A stretch of DNA of 44,342 nucleotides from Paludibacteraceae bacterium (GTDB taxonomy: Bacteria; Bacteroidota; Bacteroidia; Bacteroidales; Paludibacteraceae), in the NCBI GenBank assembly GCA_024399655.1, contig JAKSNP010000006.1, forward strand, positions 70,181-114,522. Direction: 5' to 3'. Below are positions 26,855 to 36,441 of the stretch, piece by piece. The notes under the pieces are model-generated. The model saw only the letters and a program-made list of their open reading frames with translations. It ran no database searches and was not told where the DNA came from. How positions within the stretch are numbered: position 1 is the first letter of the stretch; each line of letters starts with the position of its first letter. The position numbers were made by a program, and so were the translations under genes.

Positions 26855-28255
26855 TTAAAACTCGGCCGTCTTCGGAGTACGGGGGAAGGGAATCACGTCG
26901 CGGATATTCTGCATGCCGGTAACAAACAGCATCAGACGCTCAAATCCCAAACCGAATCCGGCATGTGGAGCGGCACCGAAACGACGGGTATCGAGATACC
27001 ACCACATATCTTTCATCGGAATCTGACGACGTTCGATTTCGGAGTTCAATTTGTCGAGATTCTCTTCACGGACGCTGCCGCCGATAATCTCACCGATTTG
27101 CGGGAACAAAACATCCGTTCCCTGTACGGTTTTGCCGTCTTCGTTCATCTTCATATAGAAGGCCTTGATATCTTTGGGATAATCGGTCATGATTACAGGC
27201 TTGCCGAAATGCTGTTCCACCAGATACCGTTCGTGCTCGCTGCTGATATCGTCACCCCAGTTGCAGGGAAATTCGAATTTATGACCGTTTTTGATGGCTT
27301 CCTGCAGGATTTCGATGCCTTCAGTATAGGTGAGATGTACGAATTGAGTGTCTACAACGCTACGAAGACGCTCAATCAGACCTTTATCCACGTACTGGTT
27401 AAGGAACTCCAAATCGTCCATACAATGATCCAATGCCCAACGGACACAATATTTGATGAAATCTTCTTCCAGCGCCATGAGTTCTTCCTTTTGGATAAAG
27501 GCCACTTCGGGTTCAATCATCCAGAATTCGGCCAGGTGACGAGGCGTATTGGAGTTCTCGGCACGGAAGGTGGGACCGAACGTGTAAATCTTGCCCAAAG
27601 CCATGGCTGCCAATTCACCCTCCAGCTGTCCGCTGACGGTCAAACTGGTCTGCTTGCCGAAGAAATCGTCGGAGTAATCGATTTTGCCCTCTTCGTTCTT
27701 CTTGAGGTTATAAAGGTTTTTGGTGGTCACCTGAAACATCTGTCCGGCACCTTCGCAATCGGAAGCGGTGATCAAAGGCGTATGGAAATAGAAATAGCCG
27801 TGCTCGTGGAAATAGGTGTGAATGGCCATCGCCATGTTGTGACGAATACGGAATACCGCTCCAAACGTGTTGGTACGAGGACGAAGGTGAGCAATGGTAC
27901 GCAGATATTCCATGCTCAAACCCTTCTTTTGCAGAGGATATTGATCCGGATCGGCCGTGCCGTAAACTTCCAACTCGGTCAACTGGATTTCCACGGCTTG
28001 GCCTGCGCCTTGCGACGGTACCAATATACCGGTGGCGGATATGCAGCTGCCCGTTGTTACGGGTTTCATCTGTTCTTCGGTGAATTTAGCCAAATCTACC
28101 ACAATCTGGATATTCTTGATCGTGGAACCGTCATTCAAGGCGATAAAGTTGATTTGCTTGTTGCCACGACGGGAACGAACCCAACCGCGTACGTTGATCG
28201 GTTGATTGAAATTGGTGCTCTTCAGAGCGTTTATGATTTCAGTGCGTTGCATCAT
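26855..28255 (-). CDS. asnS: Asparaginyl-tRNA synthetase
   Basis: This class II synthetase charges tRNA-Asn with asparagine. The 466-residue chain has an N-terminal OB-fold anticodon-binding domain ([21 protein letters not shown], about 19-40) and a class II core. Motif 2 lies around [20 protein letters not shown]. Motif 3 is [15 protein letters not shown] at 433-447. The C-terminal [11 protein letters not shown] is typical of AsnRS. The ATG at 28255 is directly followed by another ATG; either may be used. It lies 68 nt after dnaB with a -7 element between, so it may have its own promoter. Confidence 0.95.
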   Translation of the reverse strand: MMQRTEIINALKSTNFNQPINVRGWVRSRRGNKQINFIALNDGSTIKNIQIVVDLAKFTEEQMKPVTTGSCISATGILVPSQGAGQAVEIQLTELEVYGTADPDQYPLQKKGLSMEYLRTIAHLRPRTNTFGAVFRIRHNMAMAIHTYFHEHGYFYFHTPLITASDCEGAGQMFQVTTKNLYNLKKNEEGKIDYSDDFFGKQTSLTVSGQLEGELAAMALGKIYTFGPTFRAENSNTPRHLAEFWMIEPEVAFIQKEELMALEEDFIKYCVRWALDHCMDDLEFLNQYVDKGLIERLRSVVDTQFVHLTYTEGIEILQEAIKNGHKFEFPCNWGDDISSEHERYLVEQHFGKPVIMTDYPKDIKAFYMKMNEDGKTVQGTDVLFPQIGEIIGGSVREENLDKLNSEIERRQIPMKDMWWYLDTRRFGAAPHAGFGLGFERLMLFVTGMQNIRDVIPFPRTPKTAEF

Positions 28256-28283
28256 AATAAATATATTGTTTTTATATTGATTA

Positions 28284-28291
28284 CAAAGTTA
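28284..28291 (-). promoter_or_regulatory. Possible asnS promoter (-7 element)
   Basis: TAACTTTG on the minus strand lies 29 nt upstream of asnS. I saw no TTG at a matching distance, so this is weaker than the other promoters in the window. Confidence 0.4.
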
Positions 28292-28323
28292 GTGTTTTGT
28301 GGGGGTTAACTCCCTTGTTCCGC

Positions 28324-29886
28324 TTAATAGGGCAGAGCGTCGGTGTCTTCAGGATTAACCAGGTCGCCTCGGTTCAAACGTGCACCGTCAGCCGATCCGA
28401 TCATCGAAGGAATTGTCCTCACGGTATCGCCCGGATAACTGAAGGGAGAAGACGGCTCGTCGTCAATCAAATCATCTTCGTTCTGGAATTTGGCATATTG
28501 TGCCCGGAAACGCAACCAGACTTCGTCGGTGGCACCGTTACGGTGTTTGGCCACGATAATCTGGCCCAAACCGCGCAAATCTTTGCCGCTCTTGTCATCG
28601 GAATAGAGATGATAATATTCGGGACGGTGGATAAAGCAGACCATATCGGCGTCTTGCTCGATCGCTCCCGATTCACGCAGGTCGCTCAATTGAGGTTTCT
28701 TGCCCTCCAATCCCGTTCCTCCGCGTTGTTCTACGGATCGGTTCAATTGCGAAAGAGCGATAATCGGTATATCCAACTCTTTCGCTAAGGCTTTCAGGTT
28801 ACGAGAAATGATTGATACCTCCTGCTCACGACTGCCGAAATTCATGCCGTTGGCGTTCATCAACTGAAGGTAGTCGATGATTATCAGTTCAACATGTTTT
28901 TCTTTCACCAGTTTGCGGGCCTTGCTCTTTAACTCGAATACGGATAGGGCAGGGGTGTCGTCCACATACAACGGAGCGCCGTACAGATCGTTGATCTTGT
29001 TTTCCAGTTTCTGGCGGTCTTCGCTCGAGAATTTGCCGTTCTTGATCTTGTCGCCTTCAATTTCGCATACATTCATGATCAGACGGTTAACCAACTGGAC
29101 ATTCGACATTTCAAGCGAAAACATCGCTACGGCTTTCTTATAGTTGACCGCTATGTTTTTGGCCATCGATAGCACGAAGGCCGTTTTACCCATGGCGGGA
29201 CGTGCCGCGATTATGACGAGGTCACTTTTCTGCCATCCGCTCGTAATCTTGTCCAAAGCGTGGAATCCGGAAGGGATTCCCGATATGTTGCCGTCGTTTT
29301 TGGAAGCTTTCTCCATTCGTCTGAATGCTTCCGATATTACAGGGTCGATTTGCACCACATCACGTTTGGTGTTCCGTTGGGATATGGCAAAGATATCTGC
29401 TTCCGCCTTGTTCATCAGGTCTTCTACATCCTGTGTTTCGTCATAGCCCATCTCGATGATTGAATTGGCCATGTCGATCATCTCGCGGGCGGTTGCCTTC
29501 TGGGCCACGATCTGAGCATGATATCTCAAGTGGGCGGCTGACGCTACATTCGATACCAATTCGCTCAGATAAAGCGCTCCTCCGGCTTCTTCAAATTGCC
29601 CGAGCTGTTTCAATTTCTGCGCCACCGAAAGGATATCGATAGGGCACTCCTGCGCGCCGAGCGCAACGATCGCTTCGTATATCCGGCTGTGTTTGATGTC
29701 ATAAAATGAATCCGGACGCAGGAGGTCGGCTACGGTTGCGAAAGCGTCTTGCTCAAGCATGATGGCGCCCAATACCGATTTTTCCAATTCAAGGGCTTGG
29801 GGCGGTTTTTTGTCCAAAGTCTCCAACATATTCGACGTGGCGTTGGACCTTTTGCGTGTACTGGTCTTTTTTCCTGTTGTTTCCAT
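28324..29886 (-). CDS. dnaB: Replicative DNA helicase DnaB
   Basis: DnaB is the hexameric helicase that unwinds DNA at the replication fork and recruits primase. The 520-residue protein has the N-terminal domain at about 30-130 (PQALELEKSVLGAIMLE). The RecA-like domain follows, with Walker A ARPAMGKT at 228-235, Walker B ELIIIDYLQLM, and the later motifs SQLNRSVEQR and SDLRESGAIEQDAD. Length is near normal, and no intein is present. It follows meaB by 11 nt. Confidence 0.96.
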   Translation of the reverse strand: METTGKKTSTRKRSNATSNMLETLDKKPPQALELEKSVLGAIMLEQDAFATVADLLRPDSFYDIKHSRIYEAIVALGAQECPIDILSVAQKLKQLGQFEEAGGALYLSELVSNVASAAHLRYHAQIVAQKATAREMIDMANSIIEMGYDETQDVEDLMNKAEADIFAISQRNTKRDVVQIDPVISEAFRRMEKASKNDGNISGIPSGFHALDKITSGWQKSDLVIIAARPAMGKTAFVLSMAKNIAVNYKKAVAMFSLEMSNVQLVNRLIMNVCEIEGDKIKNGKFSSEDRQKLENKINDLYGAPLYVDDTPALSVFELKSKARKLVKEKHVELIIIDYLQLMNANGMNFGSREQEVSIISRNLKALAKELDIPIIALSQLNRSVEQRGGTGLEGKKPQLSDLRESGAIEQDADMVCFIHRPEYYHLYSDDKSGKDLRGLGQIIVAKHRNGATDEVWLRFRAQYAKFQNEDDLIDDEPSSPFSYPGDTVRTIPSMIGSADGARLNRGDLVNPEDTDALPY

Positions 29887-29897
29887 ATAGGTTTAGG

Positions 29898-30995
29898 TTA
29901 TTGTTGTTTTAAATTTTTGTATCTTTCTAATAATTGTGCTGCTGCGATAAAACTGGATAATTCATTGTTCAATACGCGTTGCTCGGCCTGCTCGATGAGC
30001 GGCTCCATATCAGGTGATTGGTAGAAACCGTTCAGCAGCGACGAATTGATGGTTTCATACATCCAATATTTGGCCTGTTGGGTACGTTGATGATCAAAAT
30101 AGCCGTTCGCGCGCGTAAACCTTATATATTCTTCAACCATCTTCCATACATCCAATATTCCGGTCTTTTCTACGGCCGAGCATGTTTCGGCATAAGGTTT
30201 CCATCCGCTTTCGGTGGGGGGGAAGAGAGCCAGAGCGTTCTTGAAACTGACCCGTGCTGCCATTGCACGTTCCACATTGTGGCCGTCGCATTTGTTGATG
30301 GCAATGCCGTCAGCCATTTCCATTATTCCGCGTTTTATGCCTTGCAGTTCGTCTCCGGTACCCGTCACTTGCAAGAGTAGGAAGAAATCTACCATCGAAT
30401 GGGCTGCTGTCTCGCTTTGACCTACGCCAACCGTCTCTACCAGAATGGTGTCGAATCCAGCTGCTTCACACAATACGATGGTTTCTCTGGTCTTGCGGGC
30501 TACGCCTCCCAATGAGCCGGCCGATGGAGAAGGACGGATGAAGGCATTCGCCTCCACCGACAACTCGTTCATTCGTGTCTTGTCACCCAGAATACTGCCC
30601 TTGCTTCGCTCGGACGATGGGTCGATAGCCAATACGGCCAGTTTCTTCCCCTGGTGACATAATTCGGTACCCAATGCCTCGATAAACGTGGATTTGCCCG
30701 CTCCGGGCACACCGGTAATTCCCAAACGGATGGAATTGCCGGCGTGCGGTAGGCATAACTCAATCACTTTCTGTGCTATCAGTTGGTCGCTCGGCAGATT
30801 GCTTTCCACCAATGTTACCGCCTGACTTAATAGGGTAATGTCGCCACGAAGGATTCCTTCCACATATTCTTCTGCACTTAACGTGCGTTTTTTGCGCTTG
30901 AAGGTGGCGTATGGATTCACTTGAGGCAGATTTTCCACCCCTTCATTCACGGTCAGTCCTTTGTATTCTGCTGCGTTTTCAGGATGTTCGATCAT
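29898..30995 (-). CDS. meaB: MeaB/ArgK-type GTPase, methylmalonyl-CoA mutase chaperone
   Basis: This G3E-family GTPase protects and reloads the cobalamin enzyme methylmalonyl-CoA mutase. The 365-residue protein has the P-loop GVPGAGKS at 95-102, then LAIDPSSERSKGSILGDKTR and VETVGVGQSE, and the guanine-specificity motif NKCDG. No mutase gene is in the window, so its target lies elsewhere in the genome. Its start overlaps the stop of the DUF1573 gene by 4 nt. Confidence 0.93.
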   Translation of the reverse strand: MIEHPENAAEYKGLTVNEGVENLPQVNPYATFKRKKRTLSAEEYVEGILRGDITLLSQAVTLVESNLPSDQLIAQKVIELCLPHAGNSIRLGITGVPGAGKSTFIEALGTELCHQGKKLAVLAIDPSSERSKGSILGDKTRMNELSVEANAFIRPSPSAGSLGGVARKTRETIVLCEAAGFDTILVETVGVGQSETAAHSMVDFFLLLQVTGTGDELQGIKRGIMEMADGIAINKCDGHNVERAMAARVSFKNALALFPPTESGWKPYAETCSAVEKTGILDVWKMVEEYIRFTRANGYFDHQRTQQAKYWMYETINSSLLNGFYQSPDMEPLIEQAEQRVLNNELSSFIAAAQLLERYKNLKQQ

Positions 30996-32089
30996 TGAAT
31001 GGTAAAGATAACGGTTAGTTTTTGTACGGGAGTTGCGGGGTCATTGGTGATAATCTGCATCTCGCGCTTGTAGGTGCCGGGATTCAATCCGAGCGTGTTA
31101 AGTTCGAATTTGATGTCGCCTTTTTTGCCGCTCTTGATGGTTTTGGGTACGGATACCGTTACCAGTTTGTCGAATTTGCAATATACACGACGTACGATTA
31201 ATGTGTTGGTGCCGATATTGCGTAAGGTGATAGTCTTCTTGTATTTCTTGCCTGCAGACATCGTGCCGAATTCAATTGTTTTGCCTACTTGTGAAATAGG
31301 AGCCAATTTGCGTTGCTCGGCGCTGAGACGTGAGAAATCCTCTTTCATGTCACCGGAAATGACGATGACGAAGTTCTCGTCTTTCAATACATCTTTCTTT
31401 CCGTCAACCACGATCCATACTTTAACGCTGAAGGGACCGTACAGGTCGGCTGTTGCTTTGCGATCGATGCTCACTTGGAATTGACCGGTCTCGTTGGGCT
31501 TCAGGGTCTTCATTGTCAGATTGTAGTTCAACATGTCGGCACCTTGACCCAGATAGAGATCTACGGTTACATTTTCCTGTGTCTTGTTGGCGTATTCGAT
31601 TGTCAGCACTTTGCCTTCGCCGCTTCCTTTGGTCACGCTACCGAAATCCAATGCTCTCTGTTTCAGACTGAGATTGCCCATTTTAACGGGATATTGGTCG
31701 ACGGGAGTGGCGCTCTTTGGAATTACTTCACCCTTGATCGACAGCTTCTTCGTGCTCTCGGTGGCGTTGCTGGTCACCGTGATAGTCTTTTGGAAATGAC
31801 CGGGACGGCCGCTGGGATTGTAGGTGACGGTTATTTCGCCCGTTTGACCGGGTTCAATGGGCTCACGAGTCCATTTGGGAGTGGTGCATCCGCAACTGGC
31901 ACGCACATTCGACAGCACCAGGGGAGCCATTCCTTCGTTCTTGAATGCGAATACGGTAGTTACTTTGCCATCTGCTTCGTTTATCTTTCCGAAGTCGTGA
32001 CTGGTTTTTTCAAATGTGATAACCGGCTGTTGAGCCATTGCAGCAACTGACAATATCAGTACAACTGCCATTGATAAGATTTTTTTCAT
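30992..32089 (-). CDS. Exported DUF1573 protein
   Basis: The 365-residue product has a signal peptide (about 1-19, ending AAMAQ) and a DUF1573 domain at about 25-115, with HDFGKINE and the hallmark CGC (Cys66, Cys68) in RASCGCTTP. Two further Ig-like beta domains follow, ending with a third copy of the pattern near GTYKREMQIITNDPATPVQ. DUF1573 proteins are frequent in Bacteroidota envelopes but have no settled function. It sits between rsh and meaB with a 26-nt gap and a 4-nt overlap. Confidence 0.85.
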   Translation of the reverse strand: MKKILSMAVVLILSVAAMAQQPVITFEKTSHDFGKINEADGKVTTVFAFKNEGMAPLVLSNVRASCGCTTPKWTREPIEPGQTGEITVTYNPSGRPGHFQKTITVTSNATESTKKLSIKGEVIPKSATPVDQYPVKMGNLSLKQRALDFGSVTKGSGEGKVLTIEYANKTQENVTVDLYLGQGADMLNYNLTMKTLKPNETGQFQVSIDRKATADLYGPFSVKVWIVVDGKKDVLKDENFVIVISGDMKEDFSRLSAEQRKLAPISQVGKTIEFGTMSAGKKYKKTITLRNIGTNTLIVRRVYCKFDKLVTVSVPKTIKSGKKGDIKFELNTLGLNPGTYKREMQIITNDPATPVQKLTVIFTIQ

Positions 32090-32115
32090 AACGTTTTAGT
32101 TTATGATATTATTTA

Positions 32116-33915
32116 TTAAGTTATTTTTCTCCAAATACGGCGCAAAGTGCCTTCTTTTTTCTCGTCTATTCGAATCACTTCGGTCAGTTCCGGAATCTGA
32201 CGCAATTCGCGACACACCTGTTCCACCTGAGGCTCGTCAAAGACGAACAACTCCAATTTGCATACGAAACAGTTGTTCTCTGCGGTTATATGTACGGCTT
32301 GCATGTTAAGATGCAACTTGTCGGATATCACGCTCAATATACTCATTACTACACCTATAGCGTCCGCACCGCGCATTTCCAGATTCACAAGATAGGCTTC
32401 CATGTTTTTCTTCTCGCCCATTTCGGCACGTGAGCGGAAATAGCGTCGGATGGCATTTTGAGCCTTGGCTGTTGTTACCAGATTGAGCCATTCTCGTTCC
32501 GGTAATTGAGCCGAAGCGGTCAGCACTTCCACCTGGTCGCCCGACTGCAACTGATAGGATATAGGCATCATCTTATGATTTACCTTGGCTCCGATACAAT
32601 GCTCACCCAATTCCGAGTGCACCATATAGGCGAAATCCAACGCCGTAGATCCTTGAGGCAACACTTTGATATCGCCTGACGGGGTGAAGACGAAGACTTC
32701 ATGAGCGAAAAGATTCAATTTGAAATTGTCGAGGAACTTCAATGCGTCCGGATCGGGTTGAGCCAATATCTCTTTGATATCCTGCAGCCATTTGTCCAAT
32801 TCGGAGGTCTCGTCGTGCTCTCCCGTCTTGTATTTCCAGTGAGCAGCCAAACCGTGTTCGGCTATTTCGTCCATGCGCTCGGTCCTGATCTGCACTTCCA
32901 CCCATTGTCCGCGATGCCCCATTACGGTTACATGCAATGCTTCGTAGCCGTTGGCTTTGGGGGTGGAAATCCAATCCCTTATGCGCTCCGGGTGTGGACG
33001 ATAAAGTTCGGTAACCGCACCGTACACTTTCCAGCATTGGTCTTTCTCCGCCTCCTGATCGTTCGGCCTGAATACGATGCGGACGGCCAACAGATCGTAG
33101 ATGTCGTCAAATTCCACATGCTTGGTCTGCATCTTTTTCCAGATGCTGTAAACCGTTTTGATTCGTGCCGAAATAGTGTATTGCAACCCCAATTCGTCCA
33201 ATTTCTCGCGCACCGGTTGGATGAATGTCTGGTAGTCCTCCATTTCGGATTCGCGCTTCATGGCCAATTTCTTCGCTATATCTTCATACAATTCCGGATT
33301 GGCGTATCTGAAACTCAAATCTTCCAATTCGCTCTTGATTGAGAAGAATCCCAGCCGATGGGCTAGGGGGGCATATATATATTGTGTCTCTTCTGCAATT
33401 TTGTGCTGCTTATGTACAGGCTGGGCCGATAAGGTACGCATGTTGTGGAGACGGTCGGCCAACTTGATGAGCACCACACGGATGTCGTCCGACATGGTCA
33501 GCAGCAATTTTCTGAAGTTTTCGGCCTGTTTCTCCGCCTGATTGCCGAACACGCCGCCGCTTATTTTGGTCAATCCGTCCACGATCTGAGCGATTTTCGG
33601 ACTGAACTGATGCTCGATATCCTCCACCGTATAGTCGGTGTCTTCCACTACATCATGCAACAATGCGGCGCAAATGCTCGTACTGCCTAATCCGATGTCC
33701 CTTACGACGATGCGTGCTACGGCCAACGGATGCATGATATATGGCTCTCCGCTTAAACGGCGTACGCCTTTGTGCGCCTGGTGGGCGAATTGGAAGGCAC
33801 GCGTGATAATATCGACCTTCTGACGGTGTAGCGTGTGAGCGTAGTCATACAAAAGGGCCTGAAACTCTTGTTCAATCGCTTGCTCTTCTTCGTATGTGAA
33901 TTCACTTTTGGTCAT
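32116..33915 (-). CDS. RelA/SpoT-family (p)ppGpp synthetase/hydrolase, short form
   Basis: The 599-residue protein makes and/or breaks (p)ppGpp in the stringent response. The HD hydrolase domain (about 35-190) keeps His62 and the HDVVED motif at 87-92, so hydrolase activity is likely intact. The synthetase domain (about 235-365) has RIKTVYSIWKKM, DIYDLLAVRIVF, GYEALHVTV and VQIRTERMDEIAEHG. TGS spans about 404-465, and a C-terminal ACT domain about 508-585. The linker between TGS and ACT is only about 45 residues; the helical and conserved-Cys/RIS region usual in long RelA/SpoT proteins (about 730-750 residues) appears absent. It heads the minus-strand operon and has a clear promoter. Confidence 0.93.
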   Translation of the reverse strand: MTKSEFTYEEEQAIEQEFQALLYDYAHTLHRQKVDIITRAFQFAHQAHKGVRRLSGEPYIMHPLAVARIVVRDIGLGSTSICAALLHDVVEDTDYTVEDIEHQFSPKIAQIVDGLTKISGGVFGNQAEKQAENFRKLLLTMSDDIRVVLIKLADRLHNMRTLSAQPVHKQHKIAEETQYIYAPLAHRLGFFSIKSELEDLSFRYANPELYEDIAKKLAMKRESEMEDYQTFIQPVREKLDELGLQYTISARIKTVYSIWKKMQTKHVEFDDIYDLLAVRIVFRPNDQEAEKDQCWKVYGAVTELYRPHPERIRDWISTPKANGYEALHVTVMGHRGQWVEVQIRTERMDEIAEHGLAAHWKYKTGEHDETSELDKWLQDIKEILAQPDPDALKFLDNFKLNLFAHEVFVFTPSGDIKVLPQGSTALDFAYMVHSELGEHCIGAKVNHKMMPISYQLQSGDQVEVLTASAQLPEREWLNLVTTAKAQNAIRRYFRSRAEMGEKKNMEAYLVNLEMRGADAIGVVMSILSVISDKLHLNMQAVHITAENNCFVCKLELFVFDEPQVEQVCRELRQIPELTEVIRIDEKKEGTLRRIWRKIT

Positions 33916-33967
33916 CGTTTTTGCTTCGTGACTGGGTATATTAAGCTCAATTTATTTTAATCAGCCT

Positions 33968-33999
33968 GCAAAGGTAAATGTTTTTTTTGATATATGCAA
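33968..33999 (-). promoter_or_regulatory. Promoter of the rsh operon
   Basis: On the minus strand TTG (33999-33997) and TACCTTTGC (33976-33968) are 20 nt apart. It is divergent from the amidase promoter about 40 nt away, so the two could be co-regulated. Confidence 0.75.
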
Positions 34000-34035
34000 G
34001 TAAAATGCGTTTTTTCTTATATTTTATATAAGATA

Positions 34036-34068
34036 TTTGTGTATATCACTTTTTTTTTGTACCTTTGC
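34036..34068 (+). promoter_or_regulatory. Promoter of the amidase-mlaD unit
   Basis: TTG at 34037-34039 and TACCTTTGC at 34060-34068 have a 20-nt spacer. The element lies between the upstream in-frame ATG (34037) and the true start at 34085, ruling out the earlier start. Confidence 0.8.
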
Positions 34069-34084
34069 CGCAAATTTGAATATT

Positions 34085-35206
34085 ATGCGTAAACGAGTAC
34101 TTATATTATCCGTCCTTTTCTCACTCGCCTGTGGCGTGTGGGCAAAACCTTTTACTGTCGTTATTGATGCCGGTCACGGCGGTAAAGACGCCGGAGCCAT
34201 TGGCCGAAACTTGAAAATACAGGAGAAAAACCTCAACTTGGATGTCAGCCTCAGATTGGCATCCAAAATCCGTACGGAATATCCGGAAGTGAATGTTGTT
34301 CTTACTCGCGACAAGGACGAGTTTATCACCCTGCAGGGCCGCGCGGATATCGTCAACAAAAATAATGCCGATCTCTTTATCTGCATTCATACAAATGCCG
34401 CAGAAAGCCGCTCTGCACAAGGGGCTGAGACTTTTATCCTGGGTACTGAAAAAATGGACAAGAACCTGGATGTGGCTATGCGCGAAAATGCGGTGATGAA
34501 ACTGGAAGCCGACTATCAAACCACCTATCAGGGATTCGATCCCAACTCCATCGATTCCTATATCATGTTCGAATTGATGCAAAACCAATATATGGACCAG
34601 AGTTTGCAATTCGCTTCACTCGTGCAGACCGAATTTGCAGATGTCCTGCATCGTGACGACAGGGGCGTGCGTCAGGCCGCTTTTTGGGTGCTGCTCAAAT
34701 CGGCTTGCCCGAGCGTGCTCGTTGAAATGGGATTCATATCCAATGCCGATGAGGAAAAATACCTCTCGTCCGACAAGGGTAAACGTGAAATTACCGAATC
34801 GCTCTTCAACGCGTTCAAACGTTATTATGACAAGAGCGGAATCAAAAAAACGGACAACGACTCAATCGCGCAACCTAAACCGTCCTTACAGTCAGATATC
34901 AACAACAAAGATATTCTGGCAGACCGTTCGGATGTCAAAAAGCTGCAGGATCAGAAGACAGCAGCTACCGAGCAACCGGTAGCTATGAGCAAAAAAGCGT
35001 CTTGGCGGGTGCAGATATTCGTCTCTCGCACCAAACTGCCCGAGTCCGAACATAATTTCAAGGGCTTGAAAGGTTGTACCTACAAGCTGGTTAACGGCTT
35101 ATATAAATATATGTACGGTAATTGCACCACCAAAGAGGAAGCCACGCAATTGATGAAACAACTGCGTGAGAAATTTCCCGATTGTTTTGTGGTGAAAGTG
35201 GATTGA
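34085..35206 (+). CDS. N-acetylmuramoyl-L-alanine amidase with C-terminal SPOR-like domain
   Basis: The start at ATG 34085 follows the promoter and gives 373 residues. A signal peptide (about 1-20) directs it to the periplasm, where amidase_3 enzymes cut the bond between muramic acid and the stem peptide during cell separation. Zinc ligands are visible: His31 in DAGHGG, Glu47 in IQEKNLNLD, and His102 in CIHTNA. The catalytic Glu214 is in VLVEMGFISN. A linker of about 80 residues leads to a SPOR-like domain (about 305-373, SWRVQIFVSRTKL and EATQLMKQLRE), which would target denuded septal glycan. mlaD follows 15 nt later. Confidence 0.93.
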   Translation: MRKRVLILSVLFSLACGVWAKPFTVVIDAGHGGKDAGAIGRNLKIQEKNLNLDVSLRLASKIRTEYPEVNVVLTRDKDEFITLQGRADIVNKNNADLFICIHTNAAESRSAQGAETFILGTEKMDKNLDVAMRENAVMKLEADYQTTYQGFDPNSIDSYIMFELMQNQYMDQSLQFASLVQTEFADVLHRDDRGVRQAAFWVLLKSACPSVLVEMGFISNADEEKYLSSDKGKREITESLFNAFKRYYDKSGIKKTDNDSIAQPKPSLQSDINNKDILADRSDVKKLQDQKTAATEQPVAMSKKASWRVQIFVSRTKLPESEHNFKGLKGCTYKLVNGLYKYMYGNCTTKEEATQLMKQLREKFPDCFVVKVD

Positions 35207-35221
35207 GTTATATAAAACATT

Positions 35222-36115
35222 ATGAAAAATACCAGAGAAATCAAAGTGGCCGTTCTGGCTATTGTTTGCGGCTGTCTGCTGTATTTCGGATTCAATTTCC
35301 TCAAAGGAGTCAATATATTCGCACCTACTCGTCAGTTCGTGGCTATTTATGAAAATATAGGTGGTTTGACCGAGCAGGCTCCCGTGTATGTGCGCGGATA
35401 TAAAGTAGGTCAAGTTGACCTCATTCAATACGATTTCAGCAAACAACAGGCTTTCACCGTCACTATTTCCGTCGACAAGCATATACTTATTCCCGAAGGA
35501 AGTCAATTTGTTTTGGCTGATGACGGCTTGCTGGGAGGTAAGGCGATTATTCTTACTATTCCGGTAGGTACGGAAACCGAACATTTTTATGCTAAAGGCG
35601 ATACAATTCCCACTTCTGTGGAGTTGGGGCTTCTCGCCTCGTTGCAGGAAGGCTTGATGGGCAAACTCAGCGGCGTGATGTCGGATATCGATTCGCTGGT
35701 ACTGACCGTCAACAACCAATTGGCTGACAATCATTTGCAAGCTTCCCTTCAACATGTGGATATGATTACCGACCAACTTAGCGTGAGCGCTTCCGATATC
35801 CGCAATCTTACCCACAATCAGTTGCCCGGATTGGTGGAAAATGCAGATTCCGCTATCGCCAATATCAATTATGTAGCAGCCGATTTGCGTGATGCCGATC
35901 TTAAAGCTACAGTCGCCCGTCTCAATACAACGGTCGATACGCTTAATGCGGTTCTTTCATCTCAAGAGGGTACTCTCGGTTTGCTCCTCAACGACAAAGC
36001 GCTTTATCAACATATAGATTCTACAGTCGTATCCGTAGATAGTCTGATAAATGACTTAAAAGCACATCCCAAACGGTATGTGCATTTCTCTGTTTTTGGA
36101 AAAAAAGATAAGTAA
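35222..36115 (+). CDS. MlaD-type MCE domain protein
   Basis: The 297-residue protein has an N-terminal membrane helix (about 8-26) and one MCE domain at about 37-117 (FVAIYENIGGLTEQAPVYVRG then VGQVDLI). MCE proteins form hexameric periplasmic rings that shuttle phospholipids between the membranes. The C-terminal 160 residues are helical with repeated hydrophobic heptads, as in other MlaD-like proteins. No mlaE or mlaF gene is adjacent; the next gene is dnaA. Confidence 0.9.
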   Translation: MKNTREIKVAVLAIVCGCLLYFGFNFLKGVNIFAPTRQFVAIYENIGGLTEQAPVYVRGYKVGQVDLIQYDFSKQQAFTVTISVDKHILIPEGSQFVLADDGLLGGKAIILTIPVGTETEHFYAKGDTIPTSVELGLLASLQEGLMGKLSGVMSDIDSLVLTVNNQLADNHLQASLQHVDMITDQLSVSASDIRNLTHNQLPGLVENADSAIANINYVAADLRDADLKATVARLNTTVDTLNAVLSSQEGTLGLLLNDKALYQHIDSTVVSVDSLINDLKAHPKRYVHFSVFGKKDK

Positions 36116-36204
36116 ATTTAATGCCGTTTTATAAACTTTTAAGTTCTGCTTATTTTATTCTATTCTAAATAGCCGGAGACTTATTTTATTCTCTAATTGA
36201 TTAG

Positions 36205-36273
36205 TTTTCATAGAGTAGAAAAAAATGTTTCACAGTCACTATGTGGAACATTTCACCATTCTCCCTATGAAAA
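36205..36273. promoter_or_regulatory. Nested palindrome with parS-like half-sites upstream of dnaA
   Basis: An outer inverted repeat, TTTTCATAG (36205-36213) with CTATGAAAA (36265-36273), encloses an inner one, AAATGTTTCAC (36223-36233) with GTGGAACATTT (36243-36253, one mismatch). The inner arms TGTTTCAC and GTGGAACA resemble the two halves of the ParB site parS, but are spread by 9 nt. DnaA-box matches are weak (7 of 9 at best). Confidence 0.5.
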
Positions 36274-36313
36274 TCAACGAGTTAGATGTTGAAAACTTTG
36301 CTATCTCGTTGAT
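36273..36313. promoter_or_regulatory. Second inverted repeat upstream of dnaA
   Basis: ATCAACGAGTTAG (36273-36285) pairs with CTATCTCGTTGAT (36301-36313) with one mismatch and a 15-nt loop. No T run follows, so it is unlikely to be an intrinsic terminator. An operator or origin element is possible. Confidence 0.5.
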
Positions 36314-36390
36314 ATGTAACGAATTACTCATAATTGATTGAAAAATGAGTGTTTGGTTTTTGGCGCCAAAATTTTACCAATGGCAATATT

Positions 36391-36421
36391 TTGTCATGTA
36401 AAAAAAAAGCAGTACCTTTGC
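36391..36421 (+). promoter_or_regulatory. dnaA promoter
   Basis: TTG at 36391-36393 and TACCTTTGC at 36413-36421 with a 19-nt spacer, 20 nt upstream of the dnaA start. Confidence 0.75.
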
Positions 36422-36441
36422 ATCGTTTTTCGTGAAAATCA

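Noticed and set aside
26753-28309. A 518-codon open frame on the plus strand opposite asnS
   Set aside because: It is the antisense of a clearly identified synthetase, has no family motif and no promoter, and its length comes from the codon use of asnS.
36223-36253. DnaA boxes in the dnaA upstream region
   Set aside because: The best 9-mers match the TTATCCACA consensus at only 6-7 positions, and they do not form a cluster, so I did not annotate an origin.
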